Assembly (NCBI GenBank): GCA_934167165.1 | Contig: CAKPKG010000009.1 | Span: 1 to 43,283, forward strand | Source of the DNA: an uncultured Clostridia bacterium | GTDB taxonomy: Bacteria; Bacillota; Clostridia; TANB77; CAG-508 | DNA: 43,283 bases | Direction of reading: 5' to 3' | In this document: piece by piece, positions 32,916-39,600 of the stretch | How the letters are laid out: every line of letters starts with the position of its first letter | Position numbering within the stretch: the stretch's first letter is position 1 | Translations under genes and position numbers: made by a program | The notes under the pieces: generated by a model | What the model was told of the DNA's origin: nothing | Database searches by the model: none | What the model saw: only the letters and a program-made list of their open reading frames with translations

Positions 32916-32947
32916 AAGCAAATCGAAAGATTTGCTTTTTTTCTTTT
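32916..32947 (+). terminator. Terminator of rpsT
   Basis: AAGCAAATC / GATTTGCTT arms with a GAAA tetraloop and a long T-run. Confidence 0.9.
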
Positions 32948-32956
32948 TTTATTCTT

Positions 32957-33028
32957 AATTGGTCGGGTCGCCGAGGACGGCGATCCCTACAATTTTGAAT
33001 ATAATTACAAATTCCAATTTGTCCAATT
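32957..33028. repeat. Intergenic palindromic repeat fragment, copy G
   Basis: AATTGGTCGGG, palindrome TCGCCGAGGACGGCGA (32968-32983), CCCTACAATTTTGAAT, then CAAATTCCAATTTGTCCAATT. It shares the CCCTACAA and AATTCCAATT words with the main family but has a different core. Confidence 0.55.
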
Positions 33029-33102
33029 ATTTCCTTTGATTTCATTTATTAATTATGTTAACATTGTTTTAGATGATGTTTTCTTTTGGAGGTAAGTTTT
33101 AT

Positions 33103-33342
33103 ATGATTAATAAACTAATTTTAGAAATAAAAAATATGGACATGCCTATTGTAAAAGTCATGAAAGTAGGTTTTAAAATTTCCTTTGTATTATGCTTATT
33201 TGCTACTTTCATATTATCTTTATACAATACATATCCAACTTCTCATATTATATATGATTCTAGTTTAATACTTTTTAGAACAGGTTTGTTTTTTGCTGTT
33301 TCTTCTTTTATGTCTGCATTTGTTATTAATAAAATTAAATAA
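33103..33342 (+). CDS. Small two-helix membrane protein, unknown
   Basis: A 79-residue protein MINKLILEIKNMDMPIVKVM with two hydrophobic segments (about 22-43 and 53-75). Start set at ATG 33103, after GGAGGT; in-frame ATGs at 33073 and 33076 have no ribosome site. The short amphipathic start followed by two helices resembles small sporulation-region membrane proteins, but I cannot name a family. Its stop is two bases from the stop of the convergent gene. Confidence 0.6.
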   Translation: MINKLILEIKNMDMPIVKVMKVGFKISFVLCLFATFILSLYNTYPTSHIIYDSSLILFRTGLFFAVSSFMSAFVINKIK

Positions 33343-33344
33343 TT

Positions 33345-33698
33345 TTACTTTTTATAGTTGCATATTATTAATCCTATTAAAACTAATGCAATTGCTATTA
33401 TTTGATTTAATTTTGGTGTTTCTTTAAAGTATAAATAATTTACTATAACATAAGAAAATACACCTACTGCGATATAGATTATAGTTACTGGTAACATTTG
33501 TCCAACTGCTTTGTACCCTTTGTTAAAAATTAATGTTACTATAAAATTAAGGGTAAAAGTTATTGGTATAATACATAAGTTATATTTTAATAAATTTATA
33601 AATGTAGGTTCAATATTTTTTGATTGATAAAAATTGATTAATCCAAATCCAACATATGCTATGGTGAATCCTATTGTTATTATAATATATTTAAACAT
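33345..33698 (-). CDS. Small multidrug-resistance/EamA-type four-helix membrane protein
   Basis: The 117-residue protein has four hydrophobic helices (about 3-22, 36-58, 68-88, 97-114) and ends IIAIALVLIGLIICNYKK, the layout of half-length EamA/SMR-type transporters or undecaprenyl-phosphate sugar flippases of the ArnE type. The characteristic SMR glutamate near the start (usually in helix 1) is not seen, so transport of cations or drugs is uncertain. It is convergent with the preceding gene. Confidence 0.6.
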   Translation of the reverse strand: MFKYIIITIGFTIAYVGFGLINFYQSKNIEPTFINLLKYNLCIIPITFTLNFIVTLIFNKGYKAVGQMLPVTIIYIAVGVFSYVIVNYLYFKETPKLNQIIAIALVLIGLIICNYKK

Positions 33699-33758
33699 TT
33701 TTTCTCCTATTACGATGATTAGTTTTTGTTAATAGTGCTATTATACAATTAACTATAT

Positions 33759-33788
33759 AAAAAAACAAGACATCTCTGTCTTGTTTTT
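33759..33788 (-). terminator. Terminator of the DUF4190-DUF2752 operon
   Basis: AAAAACAAGACA and TGTCTTGTTTTT arms with a short loop, T-run on the minus strand, 12 bases past the stop at 33801. Confidence 0.8.
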
Positions 33789-33800
33789 CGTTCTTTTATT

Positions 33801-34151
33801 TTAGTGAACCATTGTTCCTATTGTTCCAATAAGTGCTAACCCTAGCATTGTTCCTATTAATATTAATACTAATTGTAAACTTACCCCTATTATTCCTGTA
33901 ATAAATCCTGCTTTTGCCATTCCTTTTCCGCCCATTTTTTTACCTTTTAATCCAAAAATAATTGCTAGCACACCACACGCAATAGCTATTAAAAAATTGC
34001 GTCCTAATAATATTGACACGATTCCTAATACCATTGAAGCAATGCTTAATCCTTTTTTATTGTTTTCTTCTAAATTATCTACTTCTTTTTGAATAGTTTC
34101 TTTTGTATCTACTACTTCTGTAGTTTCTATTATATTTTCTTCTTTATCCAT
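33801..34151 (-). CDS. DUF4190-like membrane protein, copy 2
   Basis: The 116-residue protein has an acidic N-tail (MDKEENIIETTEVVDTKETI), then a DUF4190-like pair of helices: GLSIASMVLGIVSILLGRNF, CGVLAIIFGLKGKKMGGKGM, AKAGFITGIIGV, then a third helix. Start set at ATG 34151, with GAGGT upstream. It lies eleven bases past the DUF2752 gene end and belongs to its operon. Such proteins often act as membrane companions in Gram-positives; the role is unknown. Confidence 0.7.
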   Translation of the reverse strand: MDKEENIIETTEVVDTKETIQKEVDNLEENNKKGLSIASMVLGIVSILLGRNFLIAIACGVLAIIFGLKGKKMGGKGMAKAGFITGIIGVSLQLVLILIGTMLGLALIGTIGTMVH

Positions 34152-34161
34152 TTTTATACCT

Positions 34162-34587
34162 CTATTTATTATATATAATAAAGCATATTTCATATATTGT
34201 ATATGCAACAAATATTAATATATGCACAAATATATCTATTTTTATCAACTTATCTGAATATGTTTTTTTAAATATATTTATTGTTCTAAATACTATTTGA
34301 AATAATACAATGACAATTATTATTCCAAAAAAATTAAAAAAATATGATAAATCATTAAATGAATTTTTTATGTTTTTAATAAACCTTGTTCCTCCACAAA
34401 GAGGACAAGGTTTACCTGTTAATTCTAAATATGGACATCTTGTTAGTACTGGAGAAATTTTTTCTAGTATACCTAATACTACCGGTAATAACAAGATAAA
34501 TATCGATATATATAATAGTACTATATTACATATTCTATAGTCGTTTTTAATGTCTTTTGAAATTTTTATTGTAGAACTTCTTTTCAT
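34162..34587 (-). CDS. DUF2752 membrane protein
   Basis: The 141-residue protein is identified by CPYLELTGKPCPLCGGTR (about 51-68), the DUF2752 signature with three cysteines, flanked by hydrophobic helices (about 23-42, 84-103, 120-138). The function is unestablished. Its ATG overlaps the stop of the preceding DUF4190 gene by one base (TAATG), indicating translational coupling. Confidence 0.85.
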   Translation of the reverse strand: MKRSSTIKISKDIKNDYRICNIVLLYISIFILLLPVVLGILEKISPVLTRCPYLELTGKPCPLCGGTRFIKNIKNSFNDLSYFFNFFGIIIVIVLFQIVFRTINIFKKTYSDKLIKIDIFVHILIFVAYTIYEICFIIYNK

Positions 34588-34913
34588 TACATTTCGTCTA
34601 TAGAATTATCAACTGTCCAGTTAACAGAATTCCAATCGTAGTTTTCTATAGCTTTTTCTAAAGATTTTCCAGCTTTTTTCATTGCTGCTCCTACACAAAG
34701 ATAGTATGCTATTATTATTACTATTGCAACTGCTGAACAAACTATTCCTGCTATTGCCTTTCCTTTTGGATTTCCCTCTTTGCTTTTTTTAACACAATCA
34801 ACAATTCCTAATACTAATCCTACAATTGCTGGAATTATTGCCCAGCTTCCACAAAATGGTATAAATCCAATTACAACTGAAACAATTCCTAAAACTAATG
34901 CTGCTACACCCAT
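34587..34913 (-). CDS. DUF4190-like membrane protein, copy 1
   Basis: The 108-residue protein starts MGVAALVLGIVSVVIGFIPF, then GLVLGIVDCVKKSKEGNPKG and KAIAGIVCSAVAIVIIIAYY: the two-helix DUF4190 plan, with a short soluble tail ending YDWNSVNWTVDNSIDEM. Start set at ATG 34913 after AAAGGGG; a GTG at 34919 is also in frame. It is first in a three-gene operon with a promoter at 34948-34976. Confidence 0.75.
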   Translation of the reverse strand: MGVAALVLGIVSVVIGFIPFCGSWAIIPAIVGLVLGIVDCVKKSKEGNPKGKAIAGIVCSAVAIVIIIAYYLCVGAAMKKAGKSLEKAIENYDWNSVNWTVDNSIDEM

Positions 34914-34947
34914 AATCACATTCCCCTTTCTTTTTTATTATATTACT

Positions 34948-34976
34948 ATCCTACATAAAAAAACTTTTTTTGTCAA
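34948..34976 (-). promoter_or_regulatory. Sigma-A-like promoter of the DUF4190-DUF2752 operon
   Basis: Minus strand perfect TTGACA (34976-34971), 17 bases, TAGGAT (34953-34948), 34 bases before the first gene. Confidence 0.65.
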
Positions 34977-35109
34977 CATATTTTACTATTTTTATTTTCT
35001 CTTTTTATTTTCTCTCCTTAAATATTTTAGCCTTTCAACTTTTATTTATTGCAAAATCTAATATTTTGTAGTAAACTTAACTATATTATATTTTATAAGG
35101 AGTACATTT

Positions 35110-36396
35110 ATGTTAGATATTAAATTTTTAAGAGAAAATCCTGATTTAGTTAAAAAAAATATTAAGAAAAAATTTCAAGATCAAAAATTAGGATTAGTAG
35201 ATGAAGTAATTAATTTAGATAAAAAATATAGAGAACTTCAACTTTCTGGTGACACATTAAGAATGGAACGTAATAGTTTAAGCAAGGAAATTGGTAACTT
35301 AATGCGTGAAGGTAAAAAAGATGAAGCAGAAAGTACAAAAGCTAAAGTTAATGAAATTAATAGCAAACTAGAAAACATAGAAAAAGATACTGATGAATAT
35401 TCATTTAAAATAAAAGAAATTATGATGAAAATTCCTAATATAATTCACGAATCTGTTCCAATTGGTAAAAATGATACAGAAAATGTTGAAATTCAAAAAT
35501 ATGGTGAGCCATTTGTTCCAGATTATGAAATTCCATATCATACAGATATAATGGAAAGACTTAATGGAATAGATTTAGACTCTGCTCGTAGGGTTGCTGG
35601 CAATGGTTTTTATTATTTAATTGGAGATATTGCTAGACTTCACTCTGCAGTTATTAGTTATGCTCGTGATTTTATGATAAATAAAGGATTTACTTATTGT
35701 GTACCTCCTTTTATGATTCGTAGTGATGTTGTAACTGGAGTTATGAGTTTTGAAGAAATGGATGCTATGATGTACAAAATTGAAGGTGAAGATTTGTATT
35801 TAATTGGTACAAGTGAACATTCTATGATAGGTAAATTTAAAGGTCAAATTTTACCAAAAGCTGAGCTTCCTTATACAATGACTTCATATTCTCCATGTTT
35901 TAGAAAAGAAAAAGGAGCACATGGTATAGAAGAAAGAGGAGTTTATAGAATACATCAATTTGAAAAACAAGAAATGATAGTTGTTTGCGAACCAGAAGAT
36001 AGTTACAAATGGTATGATAAAATGTGGTCATATACAGTAGAATTGTTTAGAAGTTTAGATATTCCAGTACGTACATTGGAATGTTGTTCTGGAGATTTGG
36101 CAGATTTAAAAGCTAAATCTTGTGATGTTGAGGCTTGGAGTCCAAGGCAACAAAAATATTTTGAAGTTGGAAGTTGTTCTAATTTAACTGATGCACAATC
36201 TAGACGTTTAGGTATTCGTATAAAAGGAGAAAAAGGAAATTATTTTGCACATACATTAAATAACACAGTGGTTGCTCCTCCTCGTATGCTTATTGCATTT
36301 TTAGAAAATAATTATAATCAGGATGGAAGTATTAATATTCCAGAAATTTTAAGGCCTTACATGGGTGGAATAGAGAAAATTATTCCAAAGAAATAA
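35110..36396 (+). CDS. serS: Seryl-tRNA synthetase
   Basis: Charges tRNA-Ser (and tRNA-Sec where present). The 428-residue protein has the N-terminal coiled-coil arm (about 25-105), then the class II core: LIGTSEHSMIGKF (Ser binding TSE), CFRKEKGAHGIEERGVYRIH (motif 2, about 263-282) and NNTVVAPPRMLIAFLENN (motif 3 with the class II Arg). Length is normal. AAGGAG precedes the ATG. No T-box is obvious in the 190-base leader region. All CGG trinucleotides are absent from this strand. Confidence 0.97.
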   Translation: MLDIKFLRENPDLVKKNIKKKFQDQKLGLVDEVINLDKKYRELQLSGDTLRMERNSLSKEIGNLMREGKKDEAESTKAKVNEINSKLENIEKDTDEYSFKIKEIMMKIPNIIHESVPIGKNDTENVEIQKYGEPFVPDYEIPYHTDIMERLNGIDLDSARRVAGNGFYYLIGDIARLHSAVISYARDFMINKGFTYCVPPFMIRSDVVTGVMSFEEMDAMMYKIEGEDLYLIGTSEHSMIGKFKGQILPKAELPYTMTSYSPCFRKEKGAHGIEERGVYRIHQFEKQEMIVVCEPEDSYKWYDKMWSYTVELFRSLDIPVRTLECCSGDLADLKAKSCDVEAWSPRQQKYFEVGSCSNLTDAQSRRLGIRIKGEKGNYFAHTLNNTVVAPPRMLIAFLENNYNQDGSINIPEILRPYMGGIEKIIPKK

Positions 36397-36401
36397 TTTA
36401 G

Positions 36402-36512
36402 TTAGAATTTAACGAAGTGCGAAGGGTGAGGTGCGAAGAATAGAGAAAAGCCTACGAAGCTATGCCCCTATAAATCACACCTCCCACATCACACCTCTCA
36501 CATCAATTTATA
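36402..36512. repeat. Intergenic palindromic repeat, copy C
   Basis: TTAGAATTTAACGAAGTGCG, GGGTGAGGTGCGAAGAATAG, GCCTACGAAGCTATGCCCCTA, CACACCTCTCACATCAATTT. It is a slightly shorter copy in the serS-engB gap, ending 20 bases before the engB start. Confidence 0.7.
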
Positions 36513-36531
36513 TTACAGAAAGGAAATTGTT

Positions 36532-37119
36532 ATGATAGTTAAAAATCCGAAGTTTGAAATATCTGCTGTTAGTCCTAAACAATATCCTACTTTAGGTTTA
36601 CCCGAAATTGTTTTGGTTGGAAAATCTAATGTTGGGAAATCTTCTTTTGTAAATACAATGATTAATAGAAAATCTCTTGCTAGGACTAGTAGTGAACCTG
36701 GTAAAACTAGACAAATTAATTTTTATAATATGGATAACTCTTTCTATTTTGTAGATTTACCTGGATATGGTTACAGCAAAATGAGTAAAGCAGAACAAGT
36801 TAAGGTTGGAAATTTTATAGAACAATATTTGCAAATAAGAAAAGAAATTGCTTTAATTATATTTTTAATAGATATTAGACATGAGCCTACTGCAAATGAT
36901 AGGTTAATGTATGATTATATTATAAACAAATCTGGCAATCATCCTTGTATTGTTATTGCAAATAAAGCAGATAAATTAGCACCTACTAAAGTTGCTAATG
37001 CAGTAAAAGATTTGCAAAATTCTTTAAATCCATTAAAAGATTTAACTTTTCTACCATTTTCTGCAGAAAAGAAAACTTACTGTGAAGATGTTTGGAATGA
37101 GATTGAAAAGTATTTATAA
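36532..37119 (+). CDS. ysxC: Ribosome biogenesis GTPase YsxC/EngB
   Basis: GTPase for late 50S assembly. The 195-residue protein has G1 GKSNVGKSSF (about 29-38), G2 SSEPGKTRQINFYN, G3 DLPGYGYSKM (about 74-83), G4 NKADK and the SAEKK end. Length is standard. AAAGGAA precedes the ATG. It lies after repeat copy C and is convergent with the 37160-37438 gene across a perfect palindrome. Confidence 0.96.
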   Translation: MIVKNPKFEISAVSPKQYPTLGLPEIVLVGKSNVGKSSFVNTMINRKSLARTSSEPGKTRQINFYNMDNSFYFVDLPGYGYSKMSKAEQVKVGNFIEQYLQIRKEIALIIFLIDIRHEPTANDRLMYDYIINKSGNHPCIVIANKADKLAPTKVANAVKDLQNSLNPLKDLTFLPFSAEKKTYCEDVWNEIEKYL

Positions 37120-37127
37120 GATCAATA

Positions 37128-37173
37128 AGGAAAGAGAGTAAAAAGTTTATATAAACTTTTTACTCTCTTTCCT
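37128..37173. terminator. Bidirectional 46-base perfect palindrome between engB and the unknown gene
   Basis: Arms of 23 bases (37128-37150 and 37151-37173, AGGAAAGAGAGTAAAAAGTT at the outer end) are exact complements with no loop bases, so the RNA would fold with a tiny loop. It includes the last codons of the minus-strand gene ending at 37160. The T-rich inner portion suggests termination in both directions. Confidence 0.6.
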
Positions 37174-37438
37174 CATCTTCTAATGTTGTTTTTGTTCCAT
37201 TTGCTGTTTTTCCCTGTTCCTTCCATATTTCATTCATACTTTTGCTTATTCTTCTTCCAGATTTTTCTCTTTCACTTACTAACTCTTTTACAATTGCCTT
37301 TAGCTCATCTTGAGTAAACATTTTTTCTTTCTCAAAATTATCTGCAAAATATTTTACTATTTCTATTCTTGGAACATATGATGTACTTACTGCTGTTACC
37401 ATATTTAACGAATCTCTGTAATTAAATTCTTTTGCCAA
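37160..37438 (-). CDS. Small soluble protein, unknown
   Basis: A 92-residue protein MAKEFNYRDSLNMVTAVSTS, then VPRIEIVKYFADNFEKEKMF, a charged helical end ending DEERE. Start set at TTG 37438, eight bases after GGAG; an ATG at 37459 is in frame but precedes that site. No family recognised, no membrane helix. Its stop lies inside the 37128-37173 palindrome, so the last residues (EDEERE) are encoded by the terminator arm. Confidence 0.6.
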   Translation of the reverse strand: MAKEFNYRDSLNMVTAVSTSYVPRIEIVKYFADNFEKEKMFTQDELKAIVKELVSEREKSGRRISKSMNEIWKEQGKTANGTKTTLEDEERE

Positions 37439-37490
37439 AATACCATCTCCTTTACACATTTATTAATTTTACTATATTTTTGTATTTATG

Positions 37491-38236
37491 TCAATCTTTG
37501 TTGTATTTTACTTCTACTAAATATAGTCCATGTGCTGCTAGAGTTTTTCCTGCTCTAGCTCTTTCTTTTGATTCTATAATTTCAGGTATTTCTTCTACTT
37601 TTATTTTACCAAGACCTACATCTACTAATGTTCCTGCAATTATTCTTACCATGTTATACAAAAAGCCATTTCCGTGTTAGTTCTATTTTTATTTTTTCTC
37701 CATCCTCTAATACTTCTGCTTTATATATTGTTCTTACACTACTTTTGCTACTTGTTCCACTTGCCTTAAATGCAGCGAAATCATGTTCTCCTTCAAAATA
37801 CTTTACTGCCTTTTTCATTTTTTCTACATCTAGTTTTATTGGCATATGATATTCTAAATCTCTATATATTGCTGTTCCATGTTTTGAGTTGTTTATTACA
37901 TACCTATATTTCTTTTGCTTTGCATTGTATCTTGAATGAAATCTATCTTCTACTTCTACTGCTTCTTTTATTACTATGCTCTTTTTTAATTTTGAATTTA
38001 GTGCATATGGAATTTTTTCTATTTCTATATTGCTATTTGTTTTAAAATTAGCTATTTGGCCGTAATGCATGTACTCCTGCATCTGTTCTTCCTGATGCAA
38101 TTAAGTCTACTTCCTCTCCTGTAATTTCTTTTATTGCATTTTCTATTTCTCCCTGAATATTTGGTTTGTTTGGTTGCTTTTGCCAACCATTAAATTTTTT
38201 TCCATCATATTCTATTGTTAGTTTTATGTTTCTCAT
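37491..38236 (-). CDS. truA: tRNA pseudouridine synthase TruA, read through two +1 frameshifts at CGG
   Basis: Makes pseudouridines 38-40 in tRNA anticodon arms. From ATG 38236 the first frame reads MRNIKLTIEYDGKKFNGWQK to SGRTDAGVHAL (catalytic D52); CGG at 38062-38060 breaks it. Skipping C gives GQIANFKTNSN, the standard continuation. A second CGG at 37674-37672 breaks again; skipping C gives T-GNGFLYNMVRIIAGTLVDVG, the conserved TruA end, stopping at 37491. The sum is 247 residues, the usual TruA length. Neither isolated frame contains a full enzyme, so the double shift is needed. Confidence 0.9.
37672..37674 (-). other. CGG +1 frameshift site 2 in truA
   Basis: ACA CGG AAA TGG reaches a stop six codons later. 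ACA, skip C, GGA AAT GGC TTT TTG TAT restores TGNGFLY. Confidence 0.88.
38060..38062 (-). other. CGG +1 frameshift site 1 in truA
   Basis: TTA CGG CCA AAT AGC TAA stops after four codons. TTA, skip C, GGC CAA ATA GCT restores HALGQIANF. Codon 59. Confidence 0.88.
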
Positions 38237-38282
38237 TTTATTTCTCCCAAAATTAAACTTTACTATTTACTTTTAAATGGTT

Positions 38283-38321
38283 AAAAAACACATCTCAACC
38301 GCAAGCAGAGATGTGTTTTTT
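38283..38321 (-). terminator. Terminator of cdaA
   Basis: AAAACACATCTC and GAGATGTGTTTT arms flank a 10-base loop with T-runs on both strands, starting at the cdaA stop. Confidence 0.85.
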
Positions 38322-39231
38322 TTATTTCTTGTTTTTTTCTTTTATCTCTTCTATTTTTTCTTTTAGCTTTTTCTTTGGAACTTCTTCTCCAAATTTTTTT
38401 GTAACTATATTTTTTATTAATATTTGTCTTAATGCGTCTTCTTTTACATCTACTATAAGTGTTCCATCTTTTGCAACAGATATTTTTCCTGTTTCTTCTG
38501 ACACAACAACTACTATCGCATCTGATTCTTGGCTCATTCCTGCTGCTGATCTATGTCTTGTTCCTAATCCCTTTGATATACTCTTATCATTAGATAACGG
38601 AAGCATACATGCTGCTGCTTTTATTTTATTTTCGCTTATAATTACTGCTCCATCATGTAATGGAGTTTTAGGATTAAATATATTAACTAATAATTGTGGA
38701 GATATTTCTCCATCTATTAAGATTCCTGTGTCTGCAATATCTTGCAATTTTATATCTCTTTCTATTACAATTAATGCGCCTGTTTTATTTTTTGCAAGCT
38801 CTGTTGCAGCGATTACTATTTTATATATATTCTCTTTTGTTTTTGTTCTTATATCTTTGTCTATTCCGAAAAATTTAGTTAATTTACTTGTTCCGAAGTT
38901 GCTCTAGTGCACGCCTTAATTCTGGTTGAAATATTATTATTAATAATATTACCCCATATGTCATAAATGAAGTTAATATATAATTTAATATTTTTAGGTC
39001 TAGTATTGAACTAAGTAATGTTGCAATTATTAGAAACGCGATTCCTTTTATTAATTGCCATGCTCTTGTTTCTTTAACTATTTGTACTAGTTTAACAGCT
39101 AAAAATATTACTATCGCTATATCTATTATTAGTGTTACTATTTTTATTGGATTACTTTTTAATAGCTCCAAGTAATTTGTTATATCTTGACTAGTAATTT
39201 CTAAACTTTGCGAAAATAATGTATTTTTCAT
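38322..39231 (-). CDS. cdaA: Diadenylate cyclase CdaA, read through a +1 frameshift at CGG
   Basis: Makes c-di-AMP from two ATP at the membrane. The first frame (ATG 39231) holds three hydrophobic segments (about 30-108) and ends ELRRALEQLRNK, stop. At the in-frame CGG (38895-38893) skipping C gives LEQLGTSKLTKFFG and then the DAC domain with LHDGAVIISEN (DGA motif) and GLGTRHRSAAGMSQ (RHR motif), to 38322. The restored length is 302 residues, slightly above usual. CdaR is not next to it. The shift decides whether a membrane stub or the active cyclase is made. Confidence 0.9.
38893..38895 (-). other. CGG +1 frameshift site in cdaA
   Basis: CTT CGG AAC AAG TAA stops after two codons. CTT, skip C, GGA ACA AGT AAA continues to the DAC domain. 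Codon 113. Confidence 0.88.
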
Positions 39232-39259
39232 TTGTAATTACCTTCCTTAATTAAATGTT

Positions 39260-39379
39260 TTATTTAACAATTAAACACCATATTAATGTAAATGCAATAC
39301 TAAGTACCATTAATCCTGCTAATACTAATGCTATTATTTTAGTTATTAATTTTTGTTTATCTATTTTCTTTTTTGCCAT
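39260..39379 (-). CDS. Tiny single-helix membrane protein, unknown (DUF4044-like)
   Basis: A 39-residue peptide MAKKKIDKQKLITKIIALVL with one hydrophobic helix (about 14-36). AAGGAGTG precedes the ATG at good spacing, which supports real translation. It resembles the short lysine-start membrane peptides annotated DUF4044 in some Firmicutes, but at this size similarity is weak. It lies 28 bases before cdaA in the same direction. Confidence 0.55.
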   Translation of the reverse strand: MAKKKIDKQKLITKIIALVLAGLMVLSIAFTLIWCLIVK

Positions 39380-39466
39380 TTGTATTTCACTCCTTATTAT
39401 TTGTCCATAGAGATATATTAGCACAAAGGAAATCATTTTTCAATTGTTTTTTTAATATAGTCATAC

Positions 39467-39600
39467 GAATTGAAATTTGTTTAATGGATGTGAGCAGTGT
39501 GAGGTTTGAAGTGGGATTTATAGAGCCAAGGCTTCGCAGTCTTTTCACTATTTTTCGCACTTCTCACCTCACACCTCTCACTTCATGAATTTGCAATTCA
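39467..39600. repeat. Intergenic palindromic repeat, copy D (opposite orientation)
   Basis: GAATTGAAATTTGTTTAATG at one end, GGCTTCGCAGTCTTTTCACT in the middle, CACCTCACACCTCTCACTTC and ATGAATTTGCAATTC at the other end. It is the reverse complement of the copy A-C plan and abuts the pheT stop codon at 39601. Confidence 0.7.

Noticed and set aside
32957..33028. CRISPR-like or riboswitch element after rpsT
   Set aside because: A single palindrome with repeat-family flanks; no spacer array and no known riboswitch core.
34920..35109. T-box or other leader RNA upstream of serS
   Set aside because: No GGTGG-type T-box sequence, specifier loop or terminator hairpin is visible; only AT-rich sequence with weak promoter-like words.
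8881..38895. Random sequencing or assembly error as the cause of the frame breaks
   Set aside because: Seven of seven errors would have to insert the same base in the same codon context (C before GG), with none elsewhere in 43 kb and no homopolymer involved. A systematic artefact cannot be fully excluded without reads, so it is kept as the main refuting test.
8881..38895. Classical slippery-site frameshifting with P-site re-pairing
   Set aside because: The preceding codons differ and mostly cannot pair after a +1 slip; no common downstream structure or upstream Shine-Dalgarno-like stimulator is visible.
8881..38895. Simple sense reassignment of CGG to another amino acid
   Set aside because: Reassignment keeps the triplet frame; here the frame itself must change by one base at each site.
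38311..38907. A 198-codon open frame on the plus strand opposite cdaA
   Set aside because: It is antisense to the DAC domain with its DGA and RHR motifs; the protein is low-complexity and has no ribosome site. Similar long antisense frames opposite other genes were rejected for the same reason.
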